64,000 nt of DNA from a bacterium. Its GTDB lineage: Bacteria; Actinomycetota; Acidimicrobiia; Spongiisociales; Spongiisociaceae. Below the pieces are notes generated by a model that saw only the letters and a program-made list of their open reading frames with translations, had not been told where the DNA came from and made no database searches. The stretch is taken from contig JAPOQZ010000074.1 of the NCBI GenBank assembly GCA_026710435.1, positions 33,843 to 97,842 on the forward strand, written 5' to 3'. A program made the position numbers and the translations under genes. Shown piece by piece: positions 27,515-35,734 of this stretch (positions are counted from its first letter, which is position 1; every line of letters starts with the position of its first letter).

Positions 27515-28578
27515 CGATGATGCCGGGAGTCCTCGGCGCGGGGATAGTCGGACACCGAACAACGATTGCTGATCTGGAGCGGGAAGTAGCAGCACCCAGC
27601 CACGCCTACCTCTTCGCCGGTCCTCCCAACGTAGGTAGAGCGACGGTGGCGCTCGCCTTCGCGGCGGCCCTCATCAGTACCTCCGACGACAGCCGCCGCA
27701 GAGTGATGCGCCACAGCCATCCTGACGTGGTGGTGATCACCCCGGAGGGCAGATCGTCGTTGGGCGTTGACCAAGCCCGCCGTGCCATAGGAGCAGCCAG
27801 CCTCCGACCGGTGGAGAGCGACCGGAAGGTGATCATATTCGACGACGCGTCACTCATGACCGAAGCGGCGGCCAACGCCCTGCTCAAGACACTCGAGGAG
27901 CCACCGGCGGGCACCGTGTTCATTGCGGTCGTGGGCTCCGAAGACGATCTTCCACCCACGGTGGCAAGCCGCTGCCGCGTGGTCCGCTTCGGACGGGTAT
28001 CCGAGGCGGATATCGTGACGGCCCTTGTCGAGAGAGGGATCGATGAGGAACAGGCGACCGTCACGGCCCGGATCACCGGCGGAAGCCCCGGTCTGGCGCT
28101 GGACCTGGTGGCGAACCCGGCGGTTCGGGACTTCCGCCGGCGTTGGTTGGAGGTCCCCGGACGCGTGACGTCCGTGCCGGGCGACGGGTTCCGGCTGGCA
28201 GATGAAATGATGGGCGCTCACGAGCCTCTCCTCGCCGCCGTCAAGGAGCGCAGGCAGAGAGAGAAGCAGGACTTGGAGTCCAGGGGTTACGCCGTCCCGA
28301 AGGCCCTATTGGCAGCCCACGACAGCGCCCTGCGTAGAACCGGCAACGCCCTGCTGGTTGCCGGCTTGGAGATGCTCGCCTCCTGGTACCTCGATTCTGT
28401 CTCCGTACAGTACGGAGGACCGCTCCGCAACCCGGACGTAGCCCTTACCGATCTGGCCAGGATTCCGATCGCGCGGGCGGTCCACTCGGCTGGACTGGTC
28501 ATGGACGCCGCCGTGCAGATCCGGCGCCACCAGCGACCGAGGTTAGTGCTTGCCTGGCTGTTCGCGGGACTCGGTTAG
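27511..28578 (+). CDS. holB: DNA polymerase III subunit delta'
   Basis: The protein has 355 residues. It is part of the clamp loader that places the sliding clamp on DNA. The AAA+ core has a Walker A-like sequence GPPNVGRATV, with Arg in place of the usual Lys, in keeping with the inactive ATP site of delta'. LLKTLEEPPAGTVF and the SRC motif (ASRCRVVRF) are present. A helical collar domain follows from about 205. Start GTG 27511 overlaps the tmk stop. Confidence 0.9.
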   Translation: MTMMPGVLGAGIVGHRTTIADLEREVAAPSHAYLFAGPPNVGRATVALAFAAALISTSDDSRRRVMRHSHPDVVVITPEGRSSLGVDQARRAIGAASLRPVESDRKVIIFDDASLMTEAAANALLKTLEEPPAGTVFIAVVGSEDDLPPTVASRCRVVRFGRVSEADIVTALVERGIDEEQATVTARITGGSPGLALDLVANPAVRDFRRRWLEVPGRVTSVPGDGFRLADEMMGAHEPLLAAVKERRQREKQDLESRGYAVPKALLAAHDSALRRTGNALLVAGLEMLASWYLDSVSVQYGGPLRNPDVALTDLARIPIARAVHSAGLVMDAAVQIRRHQRPRLVLAWLFAGLG

Positions 28579-28772
28579 GTCGGAATACGGGAGGATCGGC
28601 CGACGGCGCGCATCCACTTTGCACCGCTTCGACCTGTCCAAGGGCTGGGAACCTGCATGCTGGTCGGGTCTATACTCGATCCGCGCCCCTCGACGCCTGA
28701 TTCTGGTCTCGAGGGACAGCGATATCGCGCAGGTCCTCTATCCCTGCCGTCCAGCCAGAACCGGAGTTCCCT

Positions 28773-29435
28773 ATGAGCATCCGCAATGCATTCATCTCCT
28801 CCGAACTGTACGACTACATCGTCGCCACCACTCTCCGGGACGACGCGGTGCTCGCCGACCTGAGAGCGGAGACTGCGCAGCATCCCGAATCGGGAATGCA
28901 GATATCACCCGATCAGGGCCAGTTGATGGGCATGTTGACGGGGCTGGTCGGTGCTTCCCGGGCAATCGAGGTGGGTGTCTTCACCGGCTACAGCAGCCTC
29001 TGCGTCGCACGGGCGCTCCCCGATGACGGCATCCTGGTGGCGTGCGACGTCAGCGTCGAGTACACGCGAATCGCCCGGCGTTTCTGGGAGCGGGCGGGAG
29101 TGTCGGGAAAGATCGACCTGCGGATTGGTCCCGCCGTGGACACGCTCGACGCCATGATCGCCAACGACGAGTCAGGCACTTACGATCTGGCGTTCATAGA
29201 TGCGGACAAGGGCAACTACCCGCGGTACTACGAACGCTGCCTGCGTCTTCTGAGGCCCGGTGGCTTGATGCTGGTCGACAACGCGCTGTGGGGTGGCCGG
29301 GTAGCGGACCCGGAGCGCACGGGCGACATCACCTCGACCATGCGAGATCTCAACAACATGGCTGGCCGGGACAGCCGAGTCGAGGTGACTCTCCTCCCGA
29401 TCGGCGACGGGCTGCTGCTTGCCCGGAAGGTCTGA
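28773..29435 (+). CDS. SAM-dependent O-methyltransferase
   Basis: The protein has 220 residues, matching the caffeoyl-CoA/catechol O-methyltransferase family (Methyltransf_3). SAM-binding motif I is seen as AIEVGVFTGYSSLCVA (about 70-85). DLAFIDADKGNYPRYYE carries the metal-binding Asp, and DNALWGGRV the second metal ligand. The physiological substrate is not known. A good -10 (TATACT, 28671-28676) lies about 100 bases upstream in a 194-base gap, so it probably has its own promoter. Confidence 0.9.
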   Translation: MSIRNAFISSELYDYIVATTLRDDAVLADLRAETAQHPESGMQISPDQGQLMGMLTGLVGASRAIEVGVFTGYSSLCVARALPDDGILVACDVSVEYTRIARRFWERAGVSGKIDLRIGPAVDTLDAMIANDESGTYDLAFIDADKGNYPRYYERCLRLLRPGGLMLVDNALWGGRVADPERTGDITSTMRDLNNMAGRDSRVEVTLLPIGDGLLLARKV

Positions 29436-29479
29436 CCCGAGCGCCCGGTCTCCGTTCTTGGGGGTCCCCCGGTGACCAG

Positions 29480-29640
29480 TCGCGAACCGGTGGTGGACGG
29501 GTCGAAGATGAGCGGTGGGTGGGTACGCGTCGGCGCACCGATCGCGAAGGCCTGGTTCCCGAGCAGTGCCTCGGTACCACCCGAGGGAGGCATGAGCGGG
29601 ACCGAGTTGGTGATGGCGACACCGACCTTCGTTCCCGGAG
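29480..29640 (-). pseudogene. remnant of Ldh2-family malate/lactate dehydrogenase
   Basis: On the minus strand about 50 codons read VGVAITNSVP, LMPPSGG, ALLGNQAFAIGAPT and PPLIFDPSTT. This is the central active-site region of the malate/L-lactate dehydrogenase (Ldh2) family, where the usual text is close to ITNSxPxMAPxGG...LGxNPxAxGxP. No start, N-terminal domain or C-terminal part is present on either side. It is a gene fragment left by deletion, beside the broken padR gene. Confidence 0.55.
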
Positions 29641-29647
29641 AGTCGCG

Positions 29648-30038
29648 TTAAGGGCGAACCCACCCGGAGCGGGTAGAGACCATAGTGTCGTCGAGGACCT
29701 CGGTGACCAACTCGCGGATCTTGTAACGCAGATCGTCCAGAGCCTGCTGCCCCCGGTCGGTCAACGAGTAGTACTTGCGGACCTTGCCTCCGACCACCTG
29801 TGGAGACCGTTCTAGGAACCCGATCTCCTCAAGTCCGTGCAGAAGGGGGTAAAGCGTGCCAAGGTGACAGGTTGTAGCCGTGGATGGCCAACTCCTCGTT
29901 CAGGGCAACTCCGTAGACGGGACTCTTGCTCGCACAGTGGAGCACATGGACCCGCACCAAGCCGAGCAGGATGTCGCGAAAGAGCCTGCTATGGGTCTTG
30001 AAGGTGGGATGTCCTTGTATGCGATCGGTTTTGCTCAT
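29648..30038 (-). pseudogene. PadR-family regulator with a frameshift
   Basis: From ATG 30038 the minus strand encodes a PadR winged-helix start (GLVRVHVLHCAS...YGVALNEELAIHGYNLSP), then runs out of frame. One base further on, the expected text resumes: GTLYPLLHGLEEIGFLE, VRKYYSLTDRGQQAL, up to TAA at 29648. An extra base near 29860-29864 (CCTTGG where CCGG or CCTGG is expected) breaks the family's SPGTLYPLL motif. With the extra base removed the protein would be about 130 residues, normal for PadR. It is either a recent pseudogene or a sequence error. It lies divergent from the chromate transporter. Confidence 0.75.
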
Positions 30039-30183
30039 GCAGCTTCCAGTCCGTTTCCTTCAGGGTCGGCAGGTCAGGCTTCGGACGAGATCCAGTCCCG
30101 ATTGTGGGTTCGGACTCCACCCTGGGCTGCTCTTGGTATCGTAGCCCGATATTGCCGCCCGATGCTTTCCGAGGGGGTGACTA

Positions 30184-31431
30184 CTGACGGACGATAGTAA
30201 CGGCACCCAGGAACAGCCTGCGTCCCCGGCGCCGGCGTTCACCCCCGAACGGGGTTCCCTGATCGAGATCTTCTGGGTGGCCTTGCGTCTCGGGCTTACT
30301 TCCTTCGGTGGGCCGATCGCCCACATCGGCTACTTCCAGGACGAGTTCGTGCAGCGGCGGCGATGGGTCGACGAGGAAACCTTCGCCGATCTCGTTGCGC
30401 TCTCCCAGGCCTTCCCCGGGGCCGGAAGCAGCAAGCTCGGGATGGCCATCGGGATGGCTCGGGGAGGGTTGTGGGGCGGGGTGATAGCTTGGCTCGGGTT
30501 CACCCTGCCCTCCGCGGTCATCATGACCGTGCTCGGGCTCACGGCCTCCCGGCTCACCGAGGATGCGGCCGGATGGATCCACGGCTTGGTGGTGGTAGCC
30601 GTTCCGGTGGTGGGCCTGGCGGTCTGGAAGCTATGGCGCCAGCTCGCTCCCGACAGGTTCCGGAGCTCCATCGCGGTCCTCTCGACCCTCGCGGTGATAG
30701 CGTTCCCGTCCTCCGCCCGTACGACCATCGTCATCGTCATCGTCATCGGCGGGATCGTCGGCTGGTTCTTCTTGTGGCGGGAAGCTTCCACCCCCCGGTC
30801 GTACCAGCTCGGTTCCGGTCGAAGGGCCGCCGTGCTGAGTGCGGTCCTCTTCTTCGGCCTTCTGGCACTGCTTCCTGTGGTTCGTGCCGTGTCCGGTTCT
30901 CCGGCTGTCGCCACGGCGGATGCTTTCTACGGTTCCGGAGCTTTGGTGTTCGGGGGAGGCCCGGTGGTCCTTCCTCTGCTTGAGAGCGAGGTTGTGGGAC
31001 CCGGATGGGTCGACGAAGACACCTTCATCGCCGGGTTCGGTGCCGCTCAGGCGGTTCCCGGTCCGGTCTTCACATTCTCCGCCTATCTGGGCGCTTCGTT
31101 GGGTACGGAGCCCAACGGGATAGCCGGTGCGCTGCTTGCTCTTGTCGCCATCTTCCTGCCTTCGTTCCTGATAGTCGTCGCCACACTTCCGACCTTTGGC
31201 GCCCTGCGCGCCCGGCCGGAGGTACAGGCGGTGCTCCGAGGGGTGAACGCGGCCGTGGTAGGGATTCTGCTGGCAGCCCTGTACGACCCGCTCTGGTCCA
31301 GTGCCATCCTCGGCCCGGAGGACTTCGGGCTGGCGCTCGTAGCGCTAGGCCTCCTGGCCTTCTGGAAGCTTCCCCCTTGGATGGTGGTCATCGTGACCGC
31401 AGCGGGCGGTGGTCTGCTAGCGACCATTTGA
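30184..31431 (+). CDS. chrA: chromate transporter, ChrA family
   Basis: The protein has two homologous halves of about five to six membrane helices each, the long-chain CHR family. Signature sequences are LRLGLTSFGGPIAHIGYF in the first half and GSGALVFGGGPVVLPLL plus AAQAVPGPVFTFSAYLGAS in the second. It exports chromate or a similar oxyanion. The first ATG/GTG in frame (GTG 30277) would cut off conserved residues before VALRLGLT. A near-perfect ribosome site (GAGGGGGTGA, 30171-30180) lies six bases before CTG 30184, which I take as the start. A broken padR regulator is divergent upstream, with a small TATCG-N5-CGATA repeat between them. Confidence 0.8.
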   Translation: MTDDSNGTQEQPASPAPAFTPERGSLIEIFWVALRLGLTSFGGPIAHIGYFQDEFVQRRRWVDEETFADLVALSQAFPGAGSSKLGMAIGMARGGLWGGVIAWLGFTLPSAVIMTVLGLTASRLTEDAAGWIHGLVVVAVPVVGLAVWKLWRQLAPDRFRSSIAVLSTLAVIAFPSSARTTIVIVIVIGGIVGWFFLWREASTPRSYQLGSGRRAAVLSAVLFFGLLALLPVVRAVSGSPAVATADAFYGSGALVFGGGPVVLPLLESEVVGPGWVDEDTFIAGFGAAQAVPGPVFTFSAYLGASLGTEPNGIAGALLALVAIFLPSFLIVVATLPTFGALRARPEVQAVLRGVNAAVVGILLAALYDPLWSSAILGPEDFGLALVALGLLAFWKLPPWMVVIVTAAGGGLLATI

Positions 31432-31506
31432 TGAAATCCGGAGTCCGGTGGGGTCGTACCATAATTCTCGGAATTCGAGTCGCATCCCAATATCGGAGGT
31501 TGGATC

Positions 31507-32772
31507 GTGCTGTCCGAGGATCGGAAGCGGGTCGTTGTGGTCGGTGGCGGAGCGGTGGGTCTTTGCTGCGCGATGCACCTTCTCCGCCGCGGCTACGAGG
31601 TGACGGTTGTGGACCGTGGTGCACCCGGCGACGGGGCATCGGGCCACAACGCCGGGCTGTTCTCGGTGGGGAATTGCCTTCCTACGGCCACTCCAGGGGT
31701 GATCCGGTCGGTCCCCAAGATGCTGATCGACCCCTACTCGCCCCTGGCGATCCGCTGGCGCTACCTTCCGCGGATGGTGCCCTGGCTGCTGCGCTTCATT
31801 GCCGCCGGACGACCGGCCCAGGTCGAGCGGGCGTCGGTCGCCATCGCCAGCCTGGTCAACCAGGCACTCAGAGCCTGGGAGGATGTGCTGCCCGCCCACG
31901 ATTCCGACGGGGTCGTGATCGAGGGAGGGCACCTGCTCGGCTACGGAACCGACGCTGTGTTCGCCGAGGCTGTCTTCGCCATCGAGACAAGGCGGAGGCG
32001 AGGAATAGACATGCGGGTACTCGATGAGGAAGGTGTTGCCGAGCTGTCACCGATCCTGGAGGGTCGCTTCCGCCATGGCGTCTATATCCCGAGGGGTCCC
32101 TGGGCAGACCCGCGACTCTTGTGCGCGGTACTGACCGACCGTATGGCGGCCGCGGGCGGTCGCCGGGTGGCGGGAGAGGTCACCGGATTCGTCCGATCCG
32201 GAGGTCGCGTGACAGCGGCTGAGACAACCAGCGGGAGGATGGAGGCCGATGTTGTCGTGATAGCCGCCGGGGCCTGGTCCAAGTCGCTTACGAGGACGCT
32301 CGGTTTCACGACCCCGCTCGACACCGAACGAGGGTACGGTGTCGACCTGCCCGATCCGGGCGTCAAGCTTCCCTTCCCCATCATCTCCATGGATTACCAA
32401 TTCGGGATGACCCCCCTCGCCGGAGGCCTTCGCCTGGCTGGTACCGACGAGTTGGCCGGCCTGGACGCGCCGCCCGACTACCGGCGCGCTGACCAGCTGG
32501 TCGAGGCCACCAAGCTGGTGTTCCCCGAGTTGAGGACTCGCGGAGCGAAACGCTGGATGAGCTACCGGCCGTCGCACCCCGACTCGCTGCCGGTGATCGG
32601 CCGGGCTCCCCGTCACACCAACGTCTTCCTGGCGTACGGCCACGGCCACATCGGGCTTACGCTGGCGGCCATCACCGGCGAGATCATCGGGCAACTCGTG
32701 TCGAACCCGGACCCTTCCATTGATGTCGTGCCCTTCCGGGCGTCCCGCTTCCGGATCCTACGGCGGGGTTAG
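31507..32772 (+). CDS. FAD-dependent amino-acid oxidoreductase (DadA-like)
   Basis: The protein has 421 residues. The N-terminal FAD-binding motif VVVVGGGAVGLCCAMHLLRRGYEV-type is complete, followed by GASGHNAG. The C-terminal part has PVIGRAPRHTNVFLAYGHGHIGLTLA, typical of the DAO family (D-amino acid dehydrogenase, glycine oxidase). It probably oxidises a D-amino acid or a secondary amine; the substrate is unknown. Start GTG 31507 has GGAGG (31496-31500) upstream. Its stop codon TAG coincides with the left end of the repeat at 32769. Confidence 0.82.
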   Translation: MLSEDRKRVVVVGGGAVGLCCAMHLLRRGYEVTVVDRGAPGDGASGHNAGLFSVGNCLPTATPGVIRSVPKMLIDPYSPLAIRWRYLPRMVPWLLRFIAAGRPAQVERASVAIASLVNQALRAWEDVLPAHDSDGVVIEGGHLLGYGTDAVFAEAVFAIETRRRRGIDMRVLDEEGVAELSPILEGRFRHGVYIPRGPWADPRLLCAVLTDRMAAAGGRRVAGEVTGFVRSGGRVTAAETTSGRMEADVVVIAAGAWSKSLTRTLGFTTPLDTERGYGVDLPDPGVKLPFPIISMDYQFGMTPLAGGLRLAGTDELAGLDAPPDYRRADQLVEATKLVFPELRTRGAKRWMSYRPSHPDSLPVIGRAPRHTNVFLAYGHGHIGLTLAAITGEIIGQLVSNPDPSIDVVPFRASRFRILRRG

Positions 32773-32958
32773 GAACACACCCGCGGCAGCATGCCACATC
32801 AACCATGTCATCGCGATGCGAACTGGGCTCCACGGGTCCGGTAAAGGTCGCGCTGGACCGGGGACCGGACTATCGAAACGGCCGGATCCTCTGGTCAGAA
32901 GCTCATATCCCCCACATCGCCGCGCCCACTACGAACCGCGCGCCAAGAGCGGGGCTAA
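32769..32958 (+). repeat. dispersed TIR repeat, copy 3
   Basis: The element is 190 bp. It lacks about 20 bases near its left end but otherwise aligns with the copies at 46640 and 59572: CGGCAGCATGCCACATC, GTCATCGCGA, GGACTATCGAAACGGCC, CTGGTCAGAAGCTCATATCC, CCCACTAC and GAGCGGGGCTAACC. It fills the space between two convergent genes, and both of them end in its terminal TTAG: the FAD oxidoreductase at 32770-32772 and the Fe-S carrier at 32955-32957 on the other strand. Confidence 0.75.
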
Positions 32959-33347
32959 CCCCCGTGGCAACCGCAGCCGCCCCCTCCGGACGGATTCTGG
33001 TTCATTACCGCGAAACCTTCGCCCTGTGGAGTCTGCACGAAGTCGATCTCGACGCCGCGTACCGCTTCCCGAGCGGCGGTCGCCACCGCGACCTTGACGC
33101 CGTGAGCCTCGGCCACCTCGTACTCGTCGTCTACCTCGGGTAAGAACGCGAGGCCGTAGACCGTGCGGCAGCATCCCTGCCCGGCGGGATACACGTGCAG
33201 GAAGGCGCGGTCGGCTTCACCGTCGGCGAGTTCGATCACTTTCTCGGCTGCGATCGGTGTCATGGCCACCAGCGCTCCGTCACCCATTCCAAGTCCCTTC
33301 CATAGATCCTGCTCCAATGCTACGCCATCCGTGATCCGGCGTGCCAA
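32955..33347 (-). CDS. A-type iron-sulphur carrier (HesB/IscA/ErpA-like)
   Basis: The protein has 130 residues. The core reads MTPIAAEKVIELADGE, VYPAGQGCCRTVYGLAF, and ends in GGGGCGCHGG. One Cys in the middle and a CxC near the C-terminus are the three ligands of A-type carriers that pass Fe-S clusters to target proteins. Start TTG 33347 has AAGGAGA six bases upstream and lies 18 bases after the ferredoxin stop, so the two genes form an operon; ATG 33287 also has a ribosome site. The stop TAG is supplied by the repeat end. Confidence 0.78.
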   Translation of the reverse strand: MARRITDGVALEQDLWKGLGMGDGALVAMTPIAAEKVIELADGEADRAFLHVYPAGQGCCRTVYGLAFLPEVDDEYEVAEAHGVKVAVATAAREAVRGVEIDFVQTPQGEGFAVMNQNPSGGGGCGCHGG

Positions 33348-33365
33348 CGAGTCTCCTTCAGGTTG

Positions 33366-33608
33366 TCAGGGAACGAGTTGGTTGCCTTCGGAGTCGATCA
33401 CGATGAGAGCCTCGACAGGACAGACGCCGGCTGCGTCTACCAGCCGCGACCTCTTCTCGTACTCGGGTCGGGCGAACTCGACCACGTCGTGAACGCCGAG
33501 CCGGAAAGCTGTCGGTGATTCGTCGGTGCAGTGTTCGAACCCCACGCAGAGGTCGCGATCTATGCGGATGGTCAGGTCATCGATCTTGCGTTCGACGATG
33601 TCCGCCAT
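33366..33608 (-). CDS. small ferredoxin, 3Fe-4S type
   Basis: The protein has 80 residues. The cluster motif is CVGFEHC with Phe in place of the second cysteine, then GVCPVEAL near the C-terminus, giving C-x5-C...CP. This is the pattern of actinobacterial 3Fe-4S ferredoxins that often serve cytochrome P450s. No P450 is in the window; its partner is unknown. It is followed by an Fe-S carrier gene. GGAG lies nine bases before the ATG. Confidence 0.85.
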   Translation of the reverse strand: MADIVERKIDDLTIRIDRDLCVGFEHCTDESPTAFRLGVHDVVEFARPEYEKRSRLVDAAGVCPVEALIVIDSEGNQLVP

Positions 33609-33724
33609 TTTGGAATCTCCGGTGTGCCCTCGTTAGAAGCACCCTGGCGTGTACCGGTCAGGATGGCGCATCGGCTCGGCATCCGACATCGCGTTTCGTT
33701 ATCGACACTGTAGCCTTCCGGACC

Positions 33725-34762
33725 ATGTACCTAAAGCCTCGCCAGATACTCACTCCCGATGGTCGCACCGATCCACCGGGACCTGATACGGGCACCGTTC
33801 GCACCGCCTATTGCGCTTTGGTGGAGGCCCGCCTCTACGATCGCAAGGCCTCGGCCCTCCAGCGCCAGGGACGGTTGGCCACGTATGCACCGTACGAGGG
33901 CCAGGAAGCGGCCCAGGTCGGAGCCGTCGCGCCGCTGAGGCCGAAGGACTGGTTGGTGGCGAGCTACCGGGACGCCGCAGCCATGAGGTTCCATGGCTAT
34001 CCGTGGAAGAATCTGCTGCTCACCAGGATGGGGGACGAGCGGGGAGGCCATCCCCCGGAGGGTGTCAAGTCACTGCCACCCTCGGTCACGGTGGGTGGGC
34101 ACATGATTCATGCCGTCGGTGTCGGGTGGGCCGAACAGCTTCTGGGCACGGGCGCGGTGGCCCTGACGATGTTCGGGGACGGGGCCACGTCCGAGGGAGA
34201 CTTTCACGAAGCCATGAACTTCGCCGGGGTTTACCGCACGCCGACAGTGTTTTTCTGCCAGAACAACGGCTGGGCTATCTCGATGCCCAGAGTCCGCCAG
34301 ACGGCGTCGGAAACCATCGCCCAGAAGGCGGTCGCCTACGGGTTCTTGGGTGTGGTGGTCGACGGGAACGATGTTCTCGCGGTGGAGCAGGTGGTCTCCG
34401 AGGCGGTGGAGCGGGCTCGCGCAGGCGACGGGCCGACCCTGATCGAGGCTCTCACCTACCGGATCCACGGCCATACGACCGCAGACGACCACCGGCGTTA
34501 CAGGGCTGAGGTCGAGGTGGCGAGTTGGCTGGGTAGGGATCCCCTGGAGCGCGTCCGCCTCTGGCTTGAACGTCAGGGAGCTTGGGACGAGGAATGGCAG
34601 GCGGAGATCGAAAGGGAGGCGTCGGAGCGGATCGAGGCGGCGGTAGCGGAAGCCGAAGCGATCGATCCATTCACCGCAGGCGAGATCTTCGAGGCGATGT
34701 ACTACGAGCCGACGCCACCCCTGGTGGCCCAGCGAGACTTGGCCGAGCGGAGTTCCCGATGA
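33725..34762 (+). CDS. pdhA: 2-oxoacid dehydrogenase E1 component, alpha subunit
   Basis: The protein has 345 residues. The thiamine diphosphate motif GDGATSEGDFHEAMNFAG...CQNN (GDG...NN, about 151-182) is complete, and YRDAAAMRFHGYP and HTTADDHRRYR are family sites. With E1beta it decarboxylates a 2-oxo acid, pyruvate or a branched-chain oxo acid; sequence alone does not decide which. Start ATG 33725 follows a 116-base gap after the divergent ferredoxin. Its stop overlaps the E1beta start. Confidence 0.9.
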   Translation: MYLKPRQILTPDGRTDPPGPDTGTVRTAYCALVEARLYDRKASALQRQGRLATYAPYEGQEAAQVGAVAPLRPKDWLVASYRDAAAMRFHGYPWKNLLLTRMGDERGGHPPEGVKSLPPSVTVGGHMIHAVGVGWAEQLLGTGAVALTMFGDGATSEGDFHEAMNFAGVYRTPTVFFCQNNGWAISMPRVRQTASETIAQKAVAYGFLGVVVDGNDVLAVEQVVSEAVERARAGDGPTLIEALTYRIHGHTTADDHRRYRAEVEVASWLGRDPLERVRLWLERQGAWDEEWQAEIEREASERIEAAVAEAEAIDPFTAGEIFEAMYYEPTPPLVAQRDLAERSSR

Positions 34763-35733
34763 CCGAGATGACCCTGGCCCAAGCGCTCAACTCGGCTCTC
34801 GATGTAGCTCTCCAGGATCCCCTGGTGGTCGTCATCGGCGAGGACATCGGGAAGACCGGCGGCGTCTTCCGCATAACCGATGGCCTCGAGCAGAAGTATG
34901 GGGAGCAGCGGGTGATCGACACTCCGGTGGCCGAATCCGGAATCGTTGGGGCTGCGTTCGGCATGGCCGTTGCCGGTCTGCGGCCGATCGTCGAGATACA
35001 GTTCATGGGGTTCTCGTATCCCGCCTACGACCAGATCGTGAACCACGTCGCCCGGATCCGCAACCGGTCCCGGCACCGGTTTACCGCCCCTATGGTCATC
35101 CGTCTCCCCTACGGGGCGGGGATCGGAGCGGCCGAGCACCATAGCGAATCCACCGAAGCGGTCTACGCTCACATCCCCGGACTGAAAGTGGTGGTCGCCT
35201 CCACCCCTGCGAATGCCAAGGGCCTGCTGCTGGCGGCGCTCGACGATCCCGATCCGGTCATATTCATGGAGCCGATCCGCCTCTACCGGGCAGCGCGTGG
35301 CGACGTACCGGACGGCCCGTATACGACGCCCATCGGTTCGGCTGAAGTCGAGCAGCACGGTTCCGATGTTTCGCTCATCTCCTACGGCGCGATGATGCGC
35401 GAGACTCGGCAGGCGGCCTCCCGCTTAGCTGGAGACGGCGTGAGCGCCGAGGTCATAGACGTCCGGACCTTGGTGCCGCTGGACGTTGATACGATTGTCT
35501 CATCGGTGGAGAGAACCGGCCGCGCCGTCATCATCCACGAGGCACCCCTCAGCGGTGGCTACGGCTCCGAGATCGCAACCCTCATCCAGGAACGGGCCCT
35601 CTACTCGCTGCGTGCGCCCGTCCAGCGAGTGGCCGGATGGGATGTCGTCGTTCCCCTGAGGCTCGCCGAACGTCACTACATGCCGTCGGTGGACCGGATC
35701 GTGTCGACGGCCCGGCACGCCATGGAGACTTGA
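34759..35733 (+). CDS. pdhB: 2-oxoacid dehydrogenase E1 component, beta subunit
   Basis: The protein has 324 residues. Typical motifs are GEDIGKTGGVFRITDGL, DTPVAESGIVGAAFGMAVAG (the conserved Glu activates thiamine diphosphate), GAGIGAAEHHSES and the C-terminal transketolase domain with DVRTLVPLDVDT. It forms the heterotetrameric E1 with the preceding gene; the ATG overlaps the E1alpha stop by four bases. One base separates it from the E2 gene. Confidence 0.93.
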   Translation: MTEMTLAQALNSALDVALQDPLVVVIGEDIGKTGGVFRITDGLEQKYGEQRVIDTPVAESGIVGAAFGMAVAGLRPIVEIQFMGFSYPAYDQIVNHVARIRNRSRHRFTAPMVIRLPYGAGIGAAEHHSESTEAVYAHIPGLKVVVASTPANAKGLLLAALDDPDPVIFMEPIRLYRAARGDVPDGPYTTPIGSAEVEQHGSDVSLISYGAMMRETRQAASRLAGDGVSAEVIDVRTLVPLDVDTIVSSVERTGRAVIIHEAPLSGGYGSEIATLIQERALYSLRAPVQRVAGWDVVVPLRLAERHYMPSVDRIVSTARHAMET

Positions 35734-35734
35734 C

